A DNA stretch of 59,762 nucleotides from Corynebacterium sp. (GCF_030535495.1 NZ_JAUNRW010000003.1:1-59762), one strand, 5' to 3'; counted from the first letter of the stretch, positions 32,281-42,302 are shown. A program made the numbers and translations. Notes: generated by a model not told the origin, from the letters alone.

Positions 32281-34299
32281 GTGCAGCAGCGACGCCGTAT
32301 CGCCACAGGGCAGACCAGCGTCAACCCGACGTTGGCCGTTGTCCTGTCCCTTGCCCTCATCGTCTCCGCCGCCATCGGCGGCAACCAGATCCTCAAGACC
32401 CAGGACATCGGATCCGGCCCCATCGAGGTGTCGCAGGCGACCGAGTCCTTCGCTTCCGGTGACAACGTGCTTATCGACGACGCCGCCATCGCCGCGCAGT
32501 CCGGCGTTCCCGGCCCGCGCACGGTGAAGGAGTTCAGCCGCGACGAGCAGTTCTCCATGTTCGCCATCACCTGGCTCGATCACCGCGACCTGGCCGCCTT
32601 TGTCCGAGCGGAGATGCCGGACGGTTCCTGGGGCCCCTGGTGGGACGCCGAGGCCATCGGCGAGCTCGGACCGAACGGCGAGAACGGCACCGAGCTGCTC
32701 TACGTGGAGCCGACCAACAAGGTCCAGGTCTCCATCACCGGCGTCGACATCCTCGGCGCACCGGAACAGGCCCCCGAGGCCGACATCACCATCCCCGAGG
32801 AGACTCCCGCTGAGCCCGCAGAGGCCGCAGAGGCCGCCGCACAGCCGGTCGGCGCCGGCCTGGCACCGCTGCCGACCAACTACGGCGACATCCAGCCGGT
32901 GGCAGACGTCGCCGCCCCGGAGGACCTGGACGTCGTGTTCATCGACGGTAACGCCGAGGCCGGTGGCATTGCCCTGGCCACCGACTCCGTGACCCGCGGC
33001 ATGCCGCCGGTGGTCACCCGCGCCGGCTGGGGAGCTCCCTCCGGCAGCCGCTGCGGCACCACGTACGACAACTCGCTGCAGGCCGCCGCGGTCCACCACA
33101 CCGCCGGCTCCAACAACTACACCCGGGCCCAGGCCGCCAGCATCATGCGCGGCATGCACAACTACCACGCCAACACACTGCGCTGGTGCGACCTCGGGTA
33201 CAACGCGGTCGTCGATAAGTTCGGCACCATCTACGAGGGCCGCGCGGGCGGTCTGGACCGCAACGTCCAGGGCGCGCATGTCGGCGGCTTCAACCGCGGT
33301 ACCTTCGGTATCTCCATGATGGGCAACTACGACATCACCCCCACCACGCCCGCCATGGTCCGCTCCGTGGGCGAGATGATCGGATGGAAAGCGGCCATCG
33401 CCGGTTTCAACCCGCAGGGTTCCGCCCCGTACACGCCGTCGTCCTTCGGCGGCTCCAAGTACTCCGGCGGCGTCACCATGACCCTGCCCAACGTCTTCGC
33501 ACACCGCGATGCCCACCACAACGCCTGCCCGGGCCAGTACGGTTACGCGCAGATGGGCACCATCCGCGCCATCGCCCAGGAGAAGGTCCAGCAGATGCGA
33601 CGCGGAGGCGGCACCACGACCACCACGCCGTCCGCCACGGAGACCACGACCGTGACCACCCCGCCCGCCACGGAGACCACGACCCCTCCGCCGGCGACGG
33701 AGACCACGACCGTGACCACCACGCCGCCTCCGCCGGCACCGGCCCCCGCGCCGACCAACAACCCCCTCGGCCTGCTGGGCAGCGCGGCCGGTGGCGACGC
33801 CACCTCCCTGCTCGCCATCGCCGGCACGCTGGCGGGTCTGGCCGTGGCCTTCCTCGCCACCGAGGGTTCCCTGCCGGGCACCACCCAGCAGGTGGGTGAC
33901 ATCGAGATCATGGAGAACGTCTCCCTCCAGGACCTCAAGCCGGTGCTGGACATCGTGTCCACCTTCGCCAGCGATCCGCAGATCAACGAAGCTGCGACCC
34001 GGGTGGGCACCACCTACGGCGCAGCGCTGGGTGACCCGCGCGGCGGCCTCAACACCCCTGACGCCACCTACGCCCTGTTCGACAACGGCATCATCATCAA
34101 TGAGGTCGACAGCACCGAGGCCCGCGCACTGTGGGGTGTCATCGGAGACCTCTGGGCGGCCCAGGGCTTCGATCTCGGCCCGCTGGGCATGCCGCTCAAC
34201 GAGGAGTACAACGACGGCGACCTCATCCGCGTCGACTTCGAGGGTGGCTACGTCACCTTCAACCCCGCGGACGGCAATGTCGACGTCAAGCTGACGTAG
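32281..34299 (+). CDS. Secreted/anchored PGRP-type N-acetylmuramoyl-L-alanine amidase with LGFP-like C-terminus
   Basis: 672 aa from GTG 32281, with AGGGAG 9 nt upstream. One hydrophobic segment near 18-35 exports or anchors it. After a variable region (about 40-220) comes the PGRP/amidase-2 domain (about 240-410): RAGWGA, AAVHHTAGSNNY (zinc His), LRWCDLGYNAVVDKFG, EGRAGG, GGFNRGTFGISMMGNYD and AHRDAHHNACPG (zinc ligands). A Thr/Pro-rich spacer follows (about 435-490), then a membrane-like segment and an LGFP-like end. Likely cleaves peptide stems from muramic acid in wall turnover. It equals the amidase next to glf in mycobacteria (Rv3811-type). The upstream frame extension lacks support. 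Confidence 0.88.
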   Translation: MQQRRRIATGQTSVNPTLAVVLSLALIVSAAIGGNQILKTQDIGSGPIEVSQATESFASGDNVLIDDAAIAAQSGVPGPRTVKEFSRDEQFSMFAITWLDHRDLAAFVRAEMPDGSWGPWWDAEAIGELGPNGENGTELLYVEPTNKVQVSITGVDILGAPEQAPEADITIPEETPAEPAEAAEAAAQPVGAGLAPLPTNYGDIQPVADVAAPEDLDVVFIDGNAEAGGIALATDSVTRGMPPVVTRAGWGAPSGSRCGTTYDNSLQAAAVHHTAGSNNYTRAQAASIMRGMHNYHANTLRWCDLGYNAVVDKFGTIYEGRAGGLDRNVQGAHVGGFNRGTFGISMMGNYDITPTTPAMVRSVGEMIGWKAAIAGFNPQGSAPYTPSSFGGSKYSGGVTMTLPNVFAHRDAHHNACPGQYGYAQMGTIRAIAQEKVQQMRRGGGTTTTTPSATETTTVTTPPATETTTPPPATETTTVTTTPPPPAPAPAPTNNPLGLLGSAAGGDATSLLAIAGTLAGLAVAFLATEGSLPGTTQQVGDIEIMENVSLQDLKPVLDIVSTFASDPQINEAATRVGTTYGAALGDPRGGLNTPDATYALFDNGIIINEVDSTEARALWGVIGDLWAAQGFDLGPLGMPLNEEYNDGDLIRVDFEGGYVTFNPADGNVDVKLT

Positions 34300-34316
34300 C
34301 TTCCGCCCGCTGCTTC

Positions 34317-34350
34317 GCGACGCCCCGGACCACACGGTCCGGGGCGTCGC
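34317..34350 (+). terminator. Intrinsic terminator of the PGRP-type gene
   Basis: Perfect 15-bp stem (34317-34331 with 34336-34350), ACAC loop, followed by TTCTGCGTT. Strong stem, modest T-tail; 18 nt past the stop codon. Confidence 0.85.
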
Positions 34351-34434
34351 TTCTGCGTTCCTGACCTGCCGAAACTCCTGGGCCCACCCCCGCTCATCAC
34401 CCCCATGTCCGGGGCATGCTCTAGCGTGACGTTC

Positions 34435-34456
34435 GAACAGGTAATCGAGAACAGGT
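34435..34456. repeat. Direct repeat GAACAGGT, 14-bp period, in the HNH gene leader
   Basis: GAACAGGT occurs at 34435-34442 and 34449-34456, immediately before the AGGAGG of the HNH gene. A position just before the Shine-Dalgarno would suit a translational or transcriptional operator, but a chance repeat is possible. Confidence 0.35.
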
Positions 34457-34471
34457 GAGGAGGTGAATCCG

Positions 34472-35845
34472 ATGCCCCAGGCGTCGTGGGCAGTACTTGA
34501 TCCCCGCAATTTCCACTATGAGTACCGGCTGGCCAAAGTCCAGGCCGAGTACGCGATGTGGCGCTCCGCGCAGCCCATCACCGATGTCCGCAGTGAGGAG
34601 GACTGGTCCACCCTGTCCTCGGTTCTCTACTCCGAACTCGGGATACCCAAACATCGACAGGAGCGGTTCCTTGATGCCCTGGAGTGCCTCGACCGCCTGC
34701 CCCAACTTCGGTCCTTCCAGGAGAGCACGTGGCTGCTCGACATGGAGCAGCTGTCGGCCATCGAGCGCGCGGTCGGCGAAGCACCCGTCGCCATCCAGAA
34801 CGACGACTTCTTCTGGCGGGCGCTCGACGAGGATCTCATCGAACGCTTCACCCCGACCCGTCCCCGCCAGCTCGCCCCCACCAACTCGACGATCAAGGCC
34901 ACCATCTTGGGCACGATCCGCAGCGTGGAGACCCAGGCGATACCGGACTATGCACCGCTGGGTGCCAACCCGGATGAGGGCCCCGAGCCCTGCGAAAACC
35001 CGGGTGAACTGATGTCCACGCTTCCCCCGCAGGAGGAGGAGCCCGACATGCTGTCGATCGAGGACCTCCCCGGCGGCCGGGTGCGTTTCGATCTCTTCGT
35101 CGGGCAGGCCGCAGGCACCCAGATCGCCGATGCGGTGCAGCAGGCCGCCAGGGAGCGGGAATGCTCCCAGGCGGAGGCCCTGACTCAGCTGATACTGGGC
35201 AACATCACCACCTCGGTCACCACCATGGTGTACTCCGCCCGGGATGTCGCGGACTCCCCCGTCCACCACCCGCAGCGGGGCATCCTCAGCGATGCGGCCG
35301 CTGCCACCCTGAAGGACCTGGTGACCAAGGTCATCGACATGGACCAGGCTGCGGATGCTGCGACCCCTTCCTACGAGACCACGGCACCGATCCGCGCCTA
35401 CCTCGTCGGCCGCGACTGGGTCTGCCGCTGGCCCGGGTGTTCGCGCAAGGCCACCTACTGCGACGCCGACCACCGGATCAACCACGGCGATGGCGGTCCG
35501 ACAACCGCCTCCAACATGGTCATGTTGTGTCGCCACCACCACAACCGAAAAACTGACCAGCAGGCCTTCTACCTGCTGGATCCGATCACCGCCGATGTGT
35601 ACTGGCTCTTCTCCGACGGCACCTGGGTGGTCGATGCAGCCACCGGTCCTCTGGCCCCGAAGCAGAAGCACTGGGTCCAGACGTTCTCGCAGCGTCGCGA
35701 ACGGCGCCGGGAGATGCTCGCGGCGCGTGCGGCCGCGGAGCGCTTCGCGGACTACCGGGACAGGATCGACAATCCGCCCGAACCCCGCCGCTACCTTCCC
35801 TGGCGGCAGGACGCCGACCCCGAGCCGCGCCCGGTGGAGGTCTAG
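34472..35845 (+). CDS. HNH endonuclease-domain protein (DUF222/13E12-like)
   Basis: 457 aa from ATG 34472, chosen because AGGAGG (34458-34463) has ideal spacing to it; a GTG at 34463 lies inside that site. The N-terminal two thirds resemble the DUF222 region of the actinobacterial 13E12 repeat family. The C-terminal HNH motif carries zinc ligands and catalytic His: [17 protein letters not shown] and [24 protein letters not shown] (about 318-360). Members are present in many copies in actinobacteria; biological role unknown. The gene ends convergent with glpK, stops overlapping by 4 nt. Confidence 0.82.
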   Translation: MPQASWAVLDPRNFHYEYRLAKVQAEYAMWRSAQPITDVRSEEDWSTLSSVLYSELGIPKHRQERFLDALECLDRLPQLRSFQESTWLLDMEQLSAIERAVGEAPVAIQNDDFFWRALDEDLIERFTPTRPRQLAPTNSTIKATILGTIRSVETQAIPDYAPLGANPDEGPEPCENPGELMSTLPPQEEEPDMLSIEDLPGGRVRFDLFVGQAAGTQIADAVQQAARERECSQAEALTQLILGNITTSVTTMVYSARDVADSPVHHPQRGILSDAAAATLKDLVTKVIDMDQAADAATPSYETTAPIRAYLVGRDWVCRWPGCSRKATYCDADHRINHGDGGPTTASNMVMLCRHHHNRKTDQQAFYLLDPITADVYWLFSDGTWVVDAATGPLAPKQKHWVQTFSQRRERRREMLAARAAAERFADYRDRIDNPPEPRRYLPWRQDADPEPRPVEV

Positions 35846-37350
35846 TCCCAGTTGAGGGAGCGTTCCACCGCTCGGTTCCAGTCCGCCACCAGCGCGTCCC
35901 GGCGATCACCGGACCATTCCGGGCGCCATGCTTCATCCGGTGCCTGCAGCGAGCGAACCTCCTCCAACCCTGCCCAGTAGCCGGTCCCGATGCCCGCGGC
36001 GAAGGCGGCTCCGAGTGCCGTCGTCTCGATGTTGCCGGGCCTGACCACCTCCGCGCCCAGCACATCCGCCTGCAGCTGCATGAGGGTGTCGTTGGCGGTC
36101 ATGCCGCCGTCGACGCGCAGGCTGGTCAGGTCGATGCCGGAATCCGCCACCATCGCCTCCACCACCTCCCGGGTCTGCAGAGCCGTGGCCTCCAGCGCGG
36201 CGCGGGCGAGGTGGGTGCGATCCGCGAAACGTGTCAGGCCCACGATGACGCCGCGGGCATCCGGGCGCCAGCGGGGGGCGAACAACCCCGAGAAGGCCGG
36301 GACGATGAACACCCCACCGTTGTCGTCGGCGGCGATCGTCTCCACCTCATCGGCGGAACGGATGATGCCCAGCTGATCCCGCAGCCACTGGATCAGCGAA
36401 CCGCCGACGGCCACCGAGCCTTCCAGGGCGTAGACCGGTTTCTCCCCGTCGCGCTGGTAGAGAACCGTCGTCAGCAGGCCGTGCTCGGAGAACTGGGGCT
36501 CATCTCCGGTGTTCTGCAGCAGGAACAGACCGGTGCCGTAGGTGCTTTTCGCATCACCGACCTCGAAGCACCCCTGCCCGAACATGGCGGACTGCTGGTC
36601 CCCGAGGACGCCGGTGATGGGCACCCCGGCCAGGGTGCCGCGACGGCGCACGGTACCGAATTCCGACAGCGACGGCCGGATCTCCGGCAGCACCTGAACG
36701 GGGACCCCGATCTCCGCACACAGCTCCTCGTCCCACCGGCAGGTCCGCAGGTCCATGAGCAGGGTGCGCGAGGCGTTGGTGACATCGGTGGCGTGCAGCG
36801 CCGGACGACCCTCATCACCGCGGGCCCCGCCGGTGAGGTTCCACAGCAACCAGGAGTCGATGGTGCCCGCGAGCAGCTCCCCGGCCTCGGCCCGCTCCCG
36901 GGCCCCGTCGACGTGGTCGAGGATCCACGCGATCTTGGGACCCGCAGGATAGGAATTCGCCAGCAGTCCCGTCCGATTCAACAGGCGCTGCGGGTCCTCG
37001 CCGGCGATATCGGCGGTGCGGGTGTCCTGCCAGACGATGGCGTTGTGGATCGGTCGGCCGGTGGCCGGATCCCACACCACTGCGGTCTCCCGCTGGTTGG
37101 TCACCCCGAGCGCGGCGATGCGGTCCGGGGAGACGTCGATGTCCACCATCGCGGACGACACCGCGCGGCGGGTGTTGGCCCAGATCTCCAGGGGATCGTG
37201 CTCGACCCACCCCTGCCGGGGCATGATCTGCCGGTGTTCGTACTGGGCGGAGGAGACCACCTGACCGGTGTCATCGATGATGACGCAGCGCGTGGAGGTG
37301 GTGCCCTGGTCGATCGCCGCCACATACTGTGTCGGATGGGAAGCCGTCAT
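35842..37350 (-). CDS. glpK: Glycerol kinase
   Basis: 502 aa; phosphorylates glycerol to glycerol 3-phosphate with ATP. FGGY-kinase features: [14 protein letters not shown] (phosphate loop, about 11-24), [10 protein letters not shown], and the C-terminal signature with [20 protein letters not shown]; glycerol-contact residues Arg-Glu in the NQRET segment are conserved. Start ATG 37350 has no Shine-Dalgarno but TAGGAT 6 nt upstream, whose TAG is the stop of the following HAD gene, suggesting a leaderless transcript. No glpF or glpD neighbour here. Confidence 0.94.
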   Translation of the reverse strand: MTASHPTQYVAAIDQGTTSTRCVIIDDTGQVVSSAQYEHRQIMPRQGWVEHDPLEIWANTRRAVSSAMVDIDVSPDRIAALGVTNQRETAVVWDPATGRPIHNAIVWQDTRTADIAGEDPQRLLNRTGLLANSYPAGPKIAWILDHVDGARERAEAGELLAGTIDSWLLWNLTGGARGDEGRPALHATDVTNASRTLLMDLRTCRWDEELCAEIGVPVQVLPEIRPSLSEFGTVRRRGTLAGVPITGVLGDQQSAMFGQGCFEVGDAKSTYGTGLFLLQNTGDEPQFSEHGLLTTVLYQRDGEKPVYALEGSVAVGGSLIQWLRDQLGIIRSADEVETIAADDNGGVFIVPAFSGLFAPRWRPDARGVIVGLTRFADRTHLARAALEATALQTREVVEAMVADSGIDLTSLRVDGGMTANDTLMQLQADVLGAEVVRPGNIETTALGAAFAAGIGTGYWAGLEEVRSLQAPDEAWRPEWSGDRRDALVADWNRAVERSLNWD

Positions 37351-37356
37351 GGCTCA

Positions 37357-37362
37357 ATCCTA
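37357..37362 (-). promoter_or_regulatory. -10 hexamer TAGGAT of glpK, overlapping the HAD gene stop codon
   Basis: On the minus strand the TAG stop of the HAD-IIB gene (37362-37360) is the first half of TAGGAT, which lies 6 nt before the glpK ATG. Confidence 0.45.
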
Positions 37363-38196
37363 GAACCACCGCTCCAGCACCTGCGCCAGTCCGGCCTCGT
37401 TGTTGGTGCCGGTGACGAAGTCGGCGACATCCTTGACCGAGTCACGCGCATTGCCCATGGCCACCCCGGTGCCGGCCCAGGCCAGCATCTCGATGTCGTT
37501 GGGCATGTCACCGAAGGCGATGACATCGCGCTGGTCGATGCCGTGCATGGCGGCCAGGGTGGACACTCCGAGCGCCTTGGTCACTCCGGGGGCCGCCACC
37601 TCGAGCAGCCCCTCGTTCATGGAGAAGGTCACGTGCGCGACATCCGGGTCGAGGAAGGGCGTGAGCAGGTCGAACATCTCCGGTGCGGTGAGGTCAGCGT
37701 GTCGCAGGAGCATCTTCACGGCCGGTTCGCTGATCACCTCGTGCTCCGGCAGCACGCCGAAGCCCTGCACCTCCCAGGTGTTGAGGAAGTCGGGGGCGAT
37801 GACGAACATCTCCTCCTCGGGGTCGAAGGCCGAGCTGCCCACTCGCTCGCAGGCCACCGACACCCCGCCGACCTCGTGGAACGCCTCCCGCGCCAGCTCG
37901 ACGACCTCGGCCATGGTGTCCGGGGCCAGGGTGTGGGAGGCGATGACCTGGTCGTTGGCGGAGTCGTAGACCACCGCGCCGTTGGCGGTGACGCACACGG
38001 GGCGGATGGGCAGCTGGTCCAGGACGGGGAAGATCCACCGGTGCGGGCGCCCGGTGGCCAACGCCACCCGGGTGCCCGCCTGCTCAGCCCGGACAATGAC
38101 GTCACGGACCCGCGGGAGAACTCGCTCCTGCGAGGTGATGATGGTGCCGTCAACATCGCTGGCCACCAGTTTCGGTGCCGGACCGGGTGTCTCCAT
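37360..38196 (-). CDS. Cof-type HAD-IIB phosphatase
   Basis: 278 aa. HAD motifs: I, VASDVDGTI (Asp14, Asp16); II, ALATGRP; III with Lys near GVTKALGVSTL; IV, VIAFGDMPNDIEML. The cap between motifs II and III identifies type IIB, family of sugar-phosphate or flavin-phosphate phosphatases. The specific substrate is not predictable. AGGAGA from the end of the PlsC gene serves as ribosome binding site (gap 3 nt), so it is co-transcribed with that acyltransferase. Confidence 0.88.
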   Translation of the reverse strand: METPGPAPKLVASDVDGTIITSQERVLPRVRDVIVRAEQAGTRVALATGRPHRWIFPVLDQLPIRPVCVTANGAVVYDSANDQVIASHTLAPDTMAEVVELAREAFHEVGGVSVACERVGSSAFDPEEEMFVIAPDFLNTWEVQGFGVLPEHEVISEPAVKMLLRHADLTAPEMFDLLTPFLDPDVAHVTFSMNEGLLEVAAPGVTKALGVSTLAAMHGIDQRDVIAFGDMPNDIEMLAWAGTGVAMGNARDSVKDVADFVTGTNNEAGLAQVLERWF

Positions 38197-38199
38197 GAG

Positions 38200-39135
38200 C
38201 TATCTCCTGAGTTTTTCCTTCACCTTGTCGATGAAGGAGCGTGCATTGCCGAGCTTCGCATCGGCGCGCTTGTCCACCTTGGCGGCCGCCTTCTTCTCCG
38301 CGCGGGCCACCTTGGCGGCCTTGGCCTCGGCGTCGATGCGGCGGGCGTCGATAAGCGTGGGTGCAGAGCCGCCGTCCTGGGCGGGCATCCAGAACTCCCC
38401 GGCCGGGAACGGGCCGTAGGCCCGGGTGTAGTCGTCCTGGACGCGATCGAGGAGCACCTGCATGGCGTCCTTGAGGCGCTCGATGGCCACGTCCGGATCA
38501 CCGGACGGGTCGACGGGTTCGCCCACCCGGATGAACACCGGCGTCTTCGTCCGGCCCAGGCGCTTGGGATGCCCCTTCGTCCAGATGCGCTGCGAACCCC
38601 AGATGACCACGGGAATGAGCGGGGCTTCGGCCTCGGCGGCGATGCGGGCCGCGCCGTTCTTGAACTCCTTGAGCTCGAAGGACCGCGAGATCGTCGCTTC
38701 CGGGAAGATACCGACCAGTTGCCCGGCGCGGAGTCGCTCGACGGCGTCGATAAGCGAGGACGCCCCGGCGGAGCGATCCACCGCGAGGTGCTGCATGGCG
38801 CGCATGAGGGGACCGGCGACGGGGGCGTCAAAGATCTCCTTCTTCGACATGAAACGCACCAGGCGGCGTCCCTGCAGGTGAGCGGGGATTCCGCCGAAGA
38901 TGAAGTCGTAGTAACCGGTGTGGTTGAACGCCAGCAACGCGGGGCCCTCGAGCGGGATGTTCTCCGCGCCGAAGACGGTCAGCCGGATGCCCTGCGCCTT
39001 CATCAGACCGCGGACGATCGGGATGATGGGGCTGTTGTACGGGCGTTCCTTCGCCTCCACCGGGTGATCGGGCACCTCGGGCAGGTCGCGCGGGACGTAG
39101 AAGCCCCGGCGCTTGGTGAACGGTCGTGTGGCCAT
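38200..39135 (-). CDS. PlsC-type 1-acylglycerol-3-phosphate acyltransferase
   Basis: 311 aa from ATG 39135, with GGGGAG upstream. Catalytic HX4D motif: NHTGYYD (His72-Asp77); glycerophosphate-binding block FPEATISRS; further conserved KNGAARIA. The last 60 residues are Ala/Lys-rich and helical. Probably acylates lysophosphatidate or a related lysolipid at the inner membrane. Sits between serS and a HAD gene; the gap to serS is 10 nt, so all three could form one unit. Confidence 0.88.
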   Translation of the reverse strand: MATRPFTKRRGFYVPRDLPEVPDHPVEAKERPYNSPIIPIVRGLMKAQGIRLTVFGAENIPLEGPALLAFNHTGYYDFIFGGIPAHLQGRRLVRFMSKKEIFDAPVAGPLMRAMQHLAVDRSAGASSLIDAVERLRAGQLVGIFPEATISRSFELKEFKNGAARIAAEAEAPLIPVVIWGSQRIWTKGHPKRLGRTKTPVFIRVGEPVDPSGDPDVAIERLKDAMQVLLDRVQDDYTRAYGPFPAGEFWMPAQDGGSAPTLIDARRIDAEAKAAKVARAEKKAAAKVDKRADAKLGNARSFIDKVKEKLRR

Positions 39136-39145
39136 GATCTCTCCC

Positions 39146-40405
39146 CTACTTCTTCGGCTCGAGTACATCCTTGCCCACGAAGGGGCGCAGCGCCTCCGGA
39201 ACGACGACGGAACCGTCGGCCTGCTGGTTGTTCTCCAGGATGGCGACGAGCCAGCGGGTGGTGGCCAGCGTGCCGTTGAGGGTCGCGGCGATCTGGGCCT
39301 TGCCGTTCTCGTCGCGGTAACGGGTCTGCAGGCGCCGGCCCTGGAAGGTGGTGCAGTTCGACGTCGACGTCAGCTCGCGGTAGGTGTTCTGGGTCGGGAT
39401 CCACGCCTCGGTGTCGAACTTGCGGGCCGCGGACTGGCCGAGGTCACCGCCGGCGATGTCGATGATGCGGTAGGGCACGCCGACAGCCGAGAGCATGTCA
39501 CGCTCCATGTCCAGCAGTGCCTGGTGCTGGGCGGTGGCGTCCTCCGGCTTGCAGTAGACGAACATCTCCAGCTTGTCGAACTGATGGACGCGGATGATGC
39601 CGCGGGTGTCCTTGCCGTAGGAACCGGCCTCGCGCCGGAAGCAGGAGGACCAGCCCGTGTACTTCACGGGGCCGTTCGACAGGTCGATGATCTCGTCCTT
39701 GTGGTAGCCGGCGAGCGCCACCTCGGAGGTGCCCACCAGGTAGAGCTCATCGCGCTCGAGGTAGTAGATCTCCTCGGCATGGTCACCGAGGAAGCCGGTG
39801 CCGGCCATGATCTCCGGGCGTACCAGCACCGGCGGGATCATCAGCTGGAAGCCGGCCTCGCGGGCCTTCTGCGCGGCGAGCATCATCATGCCCAGCTGCA
39901 GGAACGCGCCGTCGCCGGTGAGGTAGTAGAAGCGGGAGCCGCCGACCTTGGTGCCGCGCTCCATGTCGATAAGCCCCAGGGAGGTACCCAGTTCCAGGTG
40001 GTCCTTAGGCTCGAAGTCGAACTCGCGGGGCTGCCCGACGTTCTCCAGGACAACGAAGTCATCCTCACCGCCCGCGGGAGCGCCCTCGACGACATTCGAC
40101 AGCTGCATCTGCAGCTCGGCGACGGTGGCCTCGGCGGTCTTCTGCGCCTCCTCAGCCTCCTTCACCTTCGCCTTGAGCTCGTTGGAGCCCTCCAGCAGCG
40201 CCGGGCGGTCCTCCGGGGCGGCCTGGCCGATCTTCTTGCCGAAGGCCTTCTGCTCGCCGCGCAGGGCGTCGGCCTCCGAGATCGCGGAGCGACGCTGTTC
40301 ATCAGCGGCAATGAGCTTATCGACGAGCGCCGGGTCCTCACCTCGGGTCACCTGGGAGGCGCGGACGAGGTCGGGATTCTCGCGAAGGAATTTGAGATCA
40401 ATCAC
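39146..40405 (-). CDS. serS: Seryl-tRNA synthetase
   Basis: 419 aa class II synthetase that charges tRNA-Ser. N-terminal coiled-coil arm (about 25-100: [20 protein letters not shown] to [10 protein letters not shown]), then motif 2 ([24 protein letters not shown]) and motif 3 ([20 protein letters not shown]). Start GTG 40405: no Shine-Dalgarno, but TAGGCT lies exactly 7 nt upstream, so the message is probably leaderless with GTG. An ATG at 40409 is out of frame and opens only three codons. Confidence 0.96.
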   Translation of the reverse strand: MIDLKFLRENPDLVRASQVTRGEDPALVDKLIAADEQRRSAISEADALRGEQKAFGKKIGQAAPEDRPALLEGSNELKAKVKEAEEAQKTAEATVAELQMQLSNVVEGAPAGGEDDFVVLENVGQPREFDFEPKDHLELGTSLGLIDMERGTKVGGSRFYYLTGDGAFLQLGMMMLAAQKAREAGFQLMIPPVLVRPEIMAGTGFLGDHAEEIYYLERDELYLVGTSEVALAGYHKDEIIDLSNGPVKYTGWSSCFRREAGSYGKDTRGIIRVHQFDKLEMFVYCKPEDATAQHQALLDMERDMLSAVGVPYRIIDIAGGDLGQSAARKFDTEAWIPTQNTYRELTSTSNCTTFQGRRLQTRYRDENGKAQIAATLNGTLATTRWLVAILENNQQADGSVVVPEALRPFVGKDVLEPKK

Positions 40406-40412
40406 GCATACG

Positions 40413-40418
40413 AGCCTA
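40413..40418 (-). promoter_or_regulatory. -10 hexamer TAGGCT of leaderless serS
   Basis: Minus strand, 7 nt before the GTG start; just upstream is the palindrome CCCTCCGGAGGG (near 40419-40430), which may be an operator or chance. Confidence 0.5.
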
Positions 40419-40461
40419 CCCTCCGGAGGGCGTGATCATCCCGACAGGCCGACCCCCCACA

Positions 40462-40475
40462 CTGGTCATAACCAG
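40462..40475. promoter_or_regulatory. Palindrome CTGGTCATAACCAG before farR, likely autoregulatory operator
   Basis: CTGGT and ACCAG are inverted around CATA. GntR/HutC regulators commonly bind GGT-N-ACC palindromes. The site begins 19 bp before the -10 hexamer, in the -35 area, a position for repression. It also lies between serS and farR start regions and could affect both. Confidence 0.5.
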
Positions 40476-40480
40476 CGGCG

Positions 40481-40486
40481 TAGGAT
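40481..40486 (+). promoter_or_regulatory. -10 hexamer TAGGAT of leaderless farR
   Basis: TAGGAT lies 7 nt before the ATG at 40494 with no strong ribosome binding site between; downstream of the palindrome at 40462-40475. Confidence 0.5.
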
Positions 40487-40493
40487 TGTTGCC

Positions 40494-41252
40494 ATGGCTG
40501 CTGCACCTTCTCCCCCCGAGTTGCCCGCGACTCCCATCACGGACGGGCCGAAACCCAAGCACGCGCAGCTCCGGGCGATCCTGGAGGAGATGTGCGCCAC
40601 CCAGCTCCACCCCGGCGACCTGCTGCCGGGCGAACGTGTCCTCGAGGAGACCTACGGGGTCTCCCGCATCACGGTGCGGCGGGCCATCGGCGATCTCGTC
40701 GCCAGTGGCAGGCTGCGCCGGGCTCGCGGCAAGGGCACCTTCGTGGCCCCGAACCCCCTGGTCTCGCGCCTGCACCTGGCGTCCTTCAGTTCGGAGATGG
40801 AGGCCCAGGACGTCGCGGCCGCCTCGAAGATCCTGCTGTCCGAACGCGCCCCCGCCCCACCGGAGGTTCTCGAGTTCTTCGGTTCGGCGCCCGCCACCCC
40901 GCACACGCACCTGCGGCGCCTGCGGCTCGGCGACGGTGAGCCCTATTCCATCGACGACGGCTGGTACAACGCCGAACACGTCCCGGACCTTCTGGAAAAT
41001 GACGTCTACAACTCCGTCTACTCCATCCTGGAGAAGCATTACCGCGTCCCCGTCACGGAGGCCGATCAGGTGGTCACCGCCGTCGAGGCCGACGAGCAGC
41101 AGGCCGCGCTTCTCGACGTCACCCCCGGCACCGCCCTGCTTCATATCGTGCGGTTTTCACGTTCCGGGACACTGCCGGTGGAGTGGTGCTCCTCGGTGTA
41201 CCGCACCGACCGCTACCGGTTGAACACCCGTGTCACCCGGGTGAGTGGGTAG
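40494..41252 (+). CDS. farR: GntR/HutC-family transcriptional regulator (FarR-like)
   Basis: 252 aa from ATG 40494. N-terminal winged helix-turn-helix (about 20-90, with LEETYGVSRITVRRAIGDLVASGRL) and C-terminal UTRA ligand-binding domain (about 100-250, with IDDGWYNAEHVPDLLE and VVTAVEADEQQAALLDVTPGTALL). HutC-type proteins bind small effectors through UTRA. The gene beside serS in C. glutamicum is farR, which affects amino acid genes; the symbol is given on that synteny and family match. The longer open frame upstream has no start support. Confidence 0.85.
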   Translation: MAAAPSPPELPATPITDGPKPKHAQLRAILEEMCATQLHPGDLLPGERVLEETYGVSRITVRRAIGDLVASGRLRRARGKGTFVAPNPLVSRLHLASFSSEMEAQDVAAASKILLSERAPAPPEVLEFFGSAPATPHTHLRRLRLGDGEPYSIDDGWYNAEHVPDLLENDVYNSVYSILEKHYRVPVTEADQVVTAVEADEQQAALLDVTPGTALLHIVRFSRSGTLPVEWCSSVYRTDRYRLNTRVTRVSG

Positions 41253-41255
41253 AAT
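41250..41255 (+). promoter_or_regulatory. -10 hexamer TAGAAT formed from the farR stop codon
   Basis: The farR TAG (41250-41252) starts TAGAAT, which lies 9 nt before the ATG at 41265; no Shine-Dalgarno follows. Confidence 0.4.
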
Positions 41256-41264
41256 CCGGACATT

Positions 41265-42302
41265 ATGACGACTCCCACCGCACGTTCCGCGGCAGCCGTA
41301 CGCACCGGACTGGTGGCGGCACTCGCCGCCTCCGTCGCCGTCGGCTCCTACGGGATCTTCTCCGCGGACGAGGTCACCGGAAACGGCACCTCTCCGACCA
41401 CCGTCGCGGGTGCGGGCGGGGACGACGGCTCAGGCACCGACACAGACGCAGACAACGGAAACGGTTCCGCCCCATTCACCACGGCCGACGTCGGGGCCTG
41501 CCTGACGTGGGACATCGCCGCCGACGGCACCATCAGCAACTTCCAGCAGGCCTCCTGCGACGGGGAGCACCGCTTCGAGATCTCCGCCCGGGAGGATCTG
41601 GCCGCCTACCCGTCCTCCGAGTTCGGCCAGAACGCCTCGATGCCGGATCTGACCCGCCAGGCCCAGCTGCGGGAGGAGCTGTGCCAGACCCCCACCCTGC
41701 GCTACCTGGGTGGCCGCTTCGATCCGGTCGGCCGCTACTCCATCGCCCCGATCCTGCCGCCCGCCGAGGCGTGGGAGGCCGGTGACCGCACGATGCTGTG
41801 CGGGATCCAGGCGACCGATGCCGCCGGTGTGCCCATGCTCACCACGGGGGCCGCCGCCGAGCAGGATCAGGCGGTTGTCGCGCAACCCGGTGAATGCGTG
41901 TTCGTCGATGACTCCCGCTCGCTGCGCACCGTCGACTGCGCCGAGAATCACCAGCTGGAGACCACCTCCATCGTGGATCTCGCCCCCGTCTTCCCGGAGG
42001 GCACCCCGAGCATCGAGGATCAGGACCGCCACCTGCAGGACGTGTGCACCCGGGCCGCCATCGACTACCTCGGGGATGAGGAAGCCCTCTACCAGTCCAC
42101 CCTGCAGCCCTACTGGGGCACGCTCGGCCAGGCCTCGTGGATCGGCGGCTCACGGTCGGTCAACTGCTCGTTGTTCCACGCCAACCCGGAGGGTGGGTTC
42201 TCCAACCTCAACCGTTCCGCCCGGGAGGACCTGCTCATCGACGGGGAACCTCCCGCCGAGCAGCCTCCCCGCAACCCGCTGCGTGAGCAGCCCGCCCCCT
42301 GA
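41265..42302 (+). CDS. Envelope protein with septum-formation domain
   Basis: 345 aa. A single N-terminal hydrophobic segment (about 12-32) is followed by a Gly/Asp/Thr-rich linker (about 38-70) and an extracytoplasmic domain with six or more cysteines in spaced pairs (CLTWD, ASCDGEHRF, LCQTP, LCGIQ, GECVFVDD, VDCAENHQ, VCTRA, NCSLF). The repeated Cys-DGEH/CAENHQ-type elements fit the Septum_form family (PF13845-like). Function unclear; possible role at the division septum. Its stop overlaps the next start (TGATG). Confidence 0.8.
   Translation: MTTPTARSAAAVRTGLVAALAASVAVGSYGIFSADEVTGNGTSPTTVAGAGGDDGSGTDTDADNGNGSAPFTTADVGACLTWDIAADGTISNFQQASCDGEHRFEISAREDLAAYPSSEFGQNASMPDLTRQAQLREELCQTPTLRYLGGRFDPVGRYSIAPILPPAEAWEAGDRTMLCGIQATDAAGVPMLTTGAAAEQDQAVVAQPGECVFVDDSRSLRTVDCAENHQLETTSIVDLAPVFPEGTPSIEDQDRHLQDVCTRAAIDYLGDEEALYQSTLQPYWGTLGQASWIGGSRSVNCSLFHANPEGGFSNLNRSAREDLLIDGEPPAEQPPRNPLREQPAP

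Noticed and set aside
32242..34509. 755-codon open frame opposite the PGRP-type gene
   Set aside because: Gly/His/Arg-rich mirror frame; the plus strand has zinc ligands and PGRP motifs.
36211..39279. 1022-codon open frame on the plus strand
   Set aside because: Runs antisense through glpK, the HAD gene and plsC, which all have clear family motifs; no start site and no recognisable domain.
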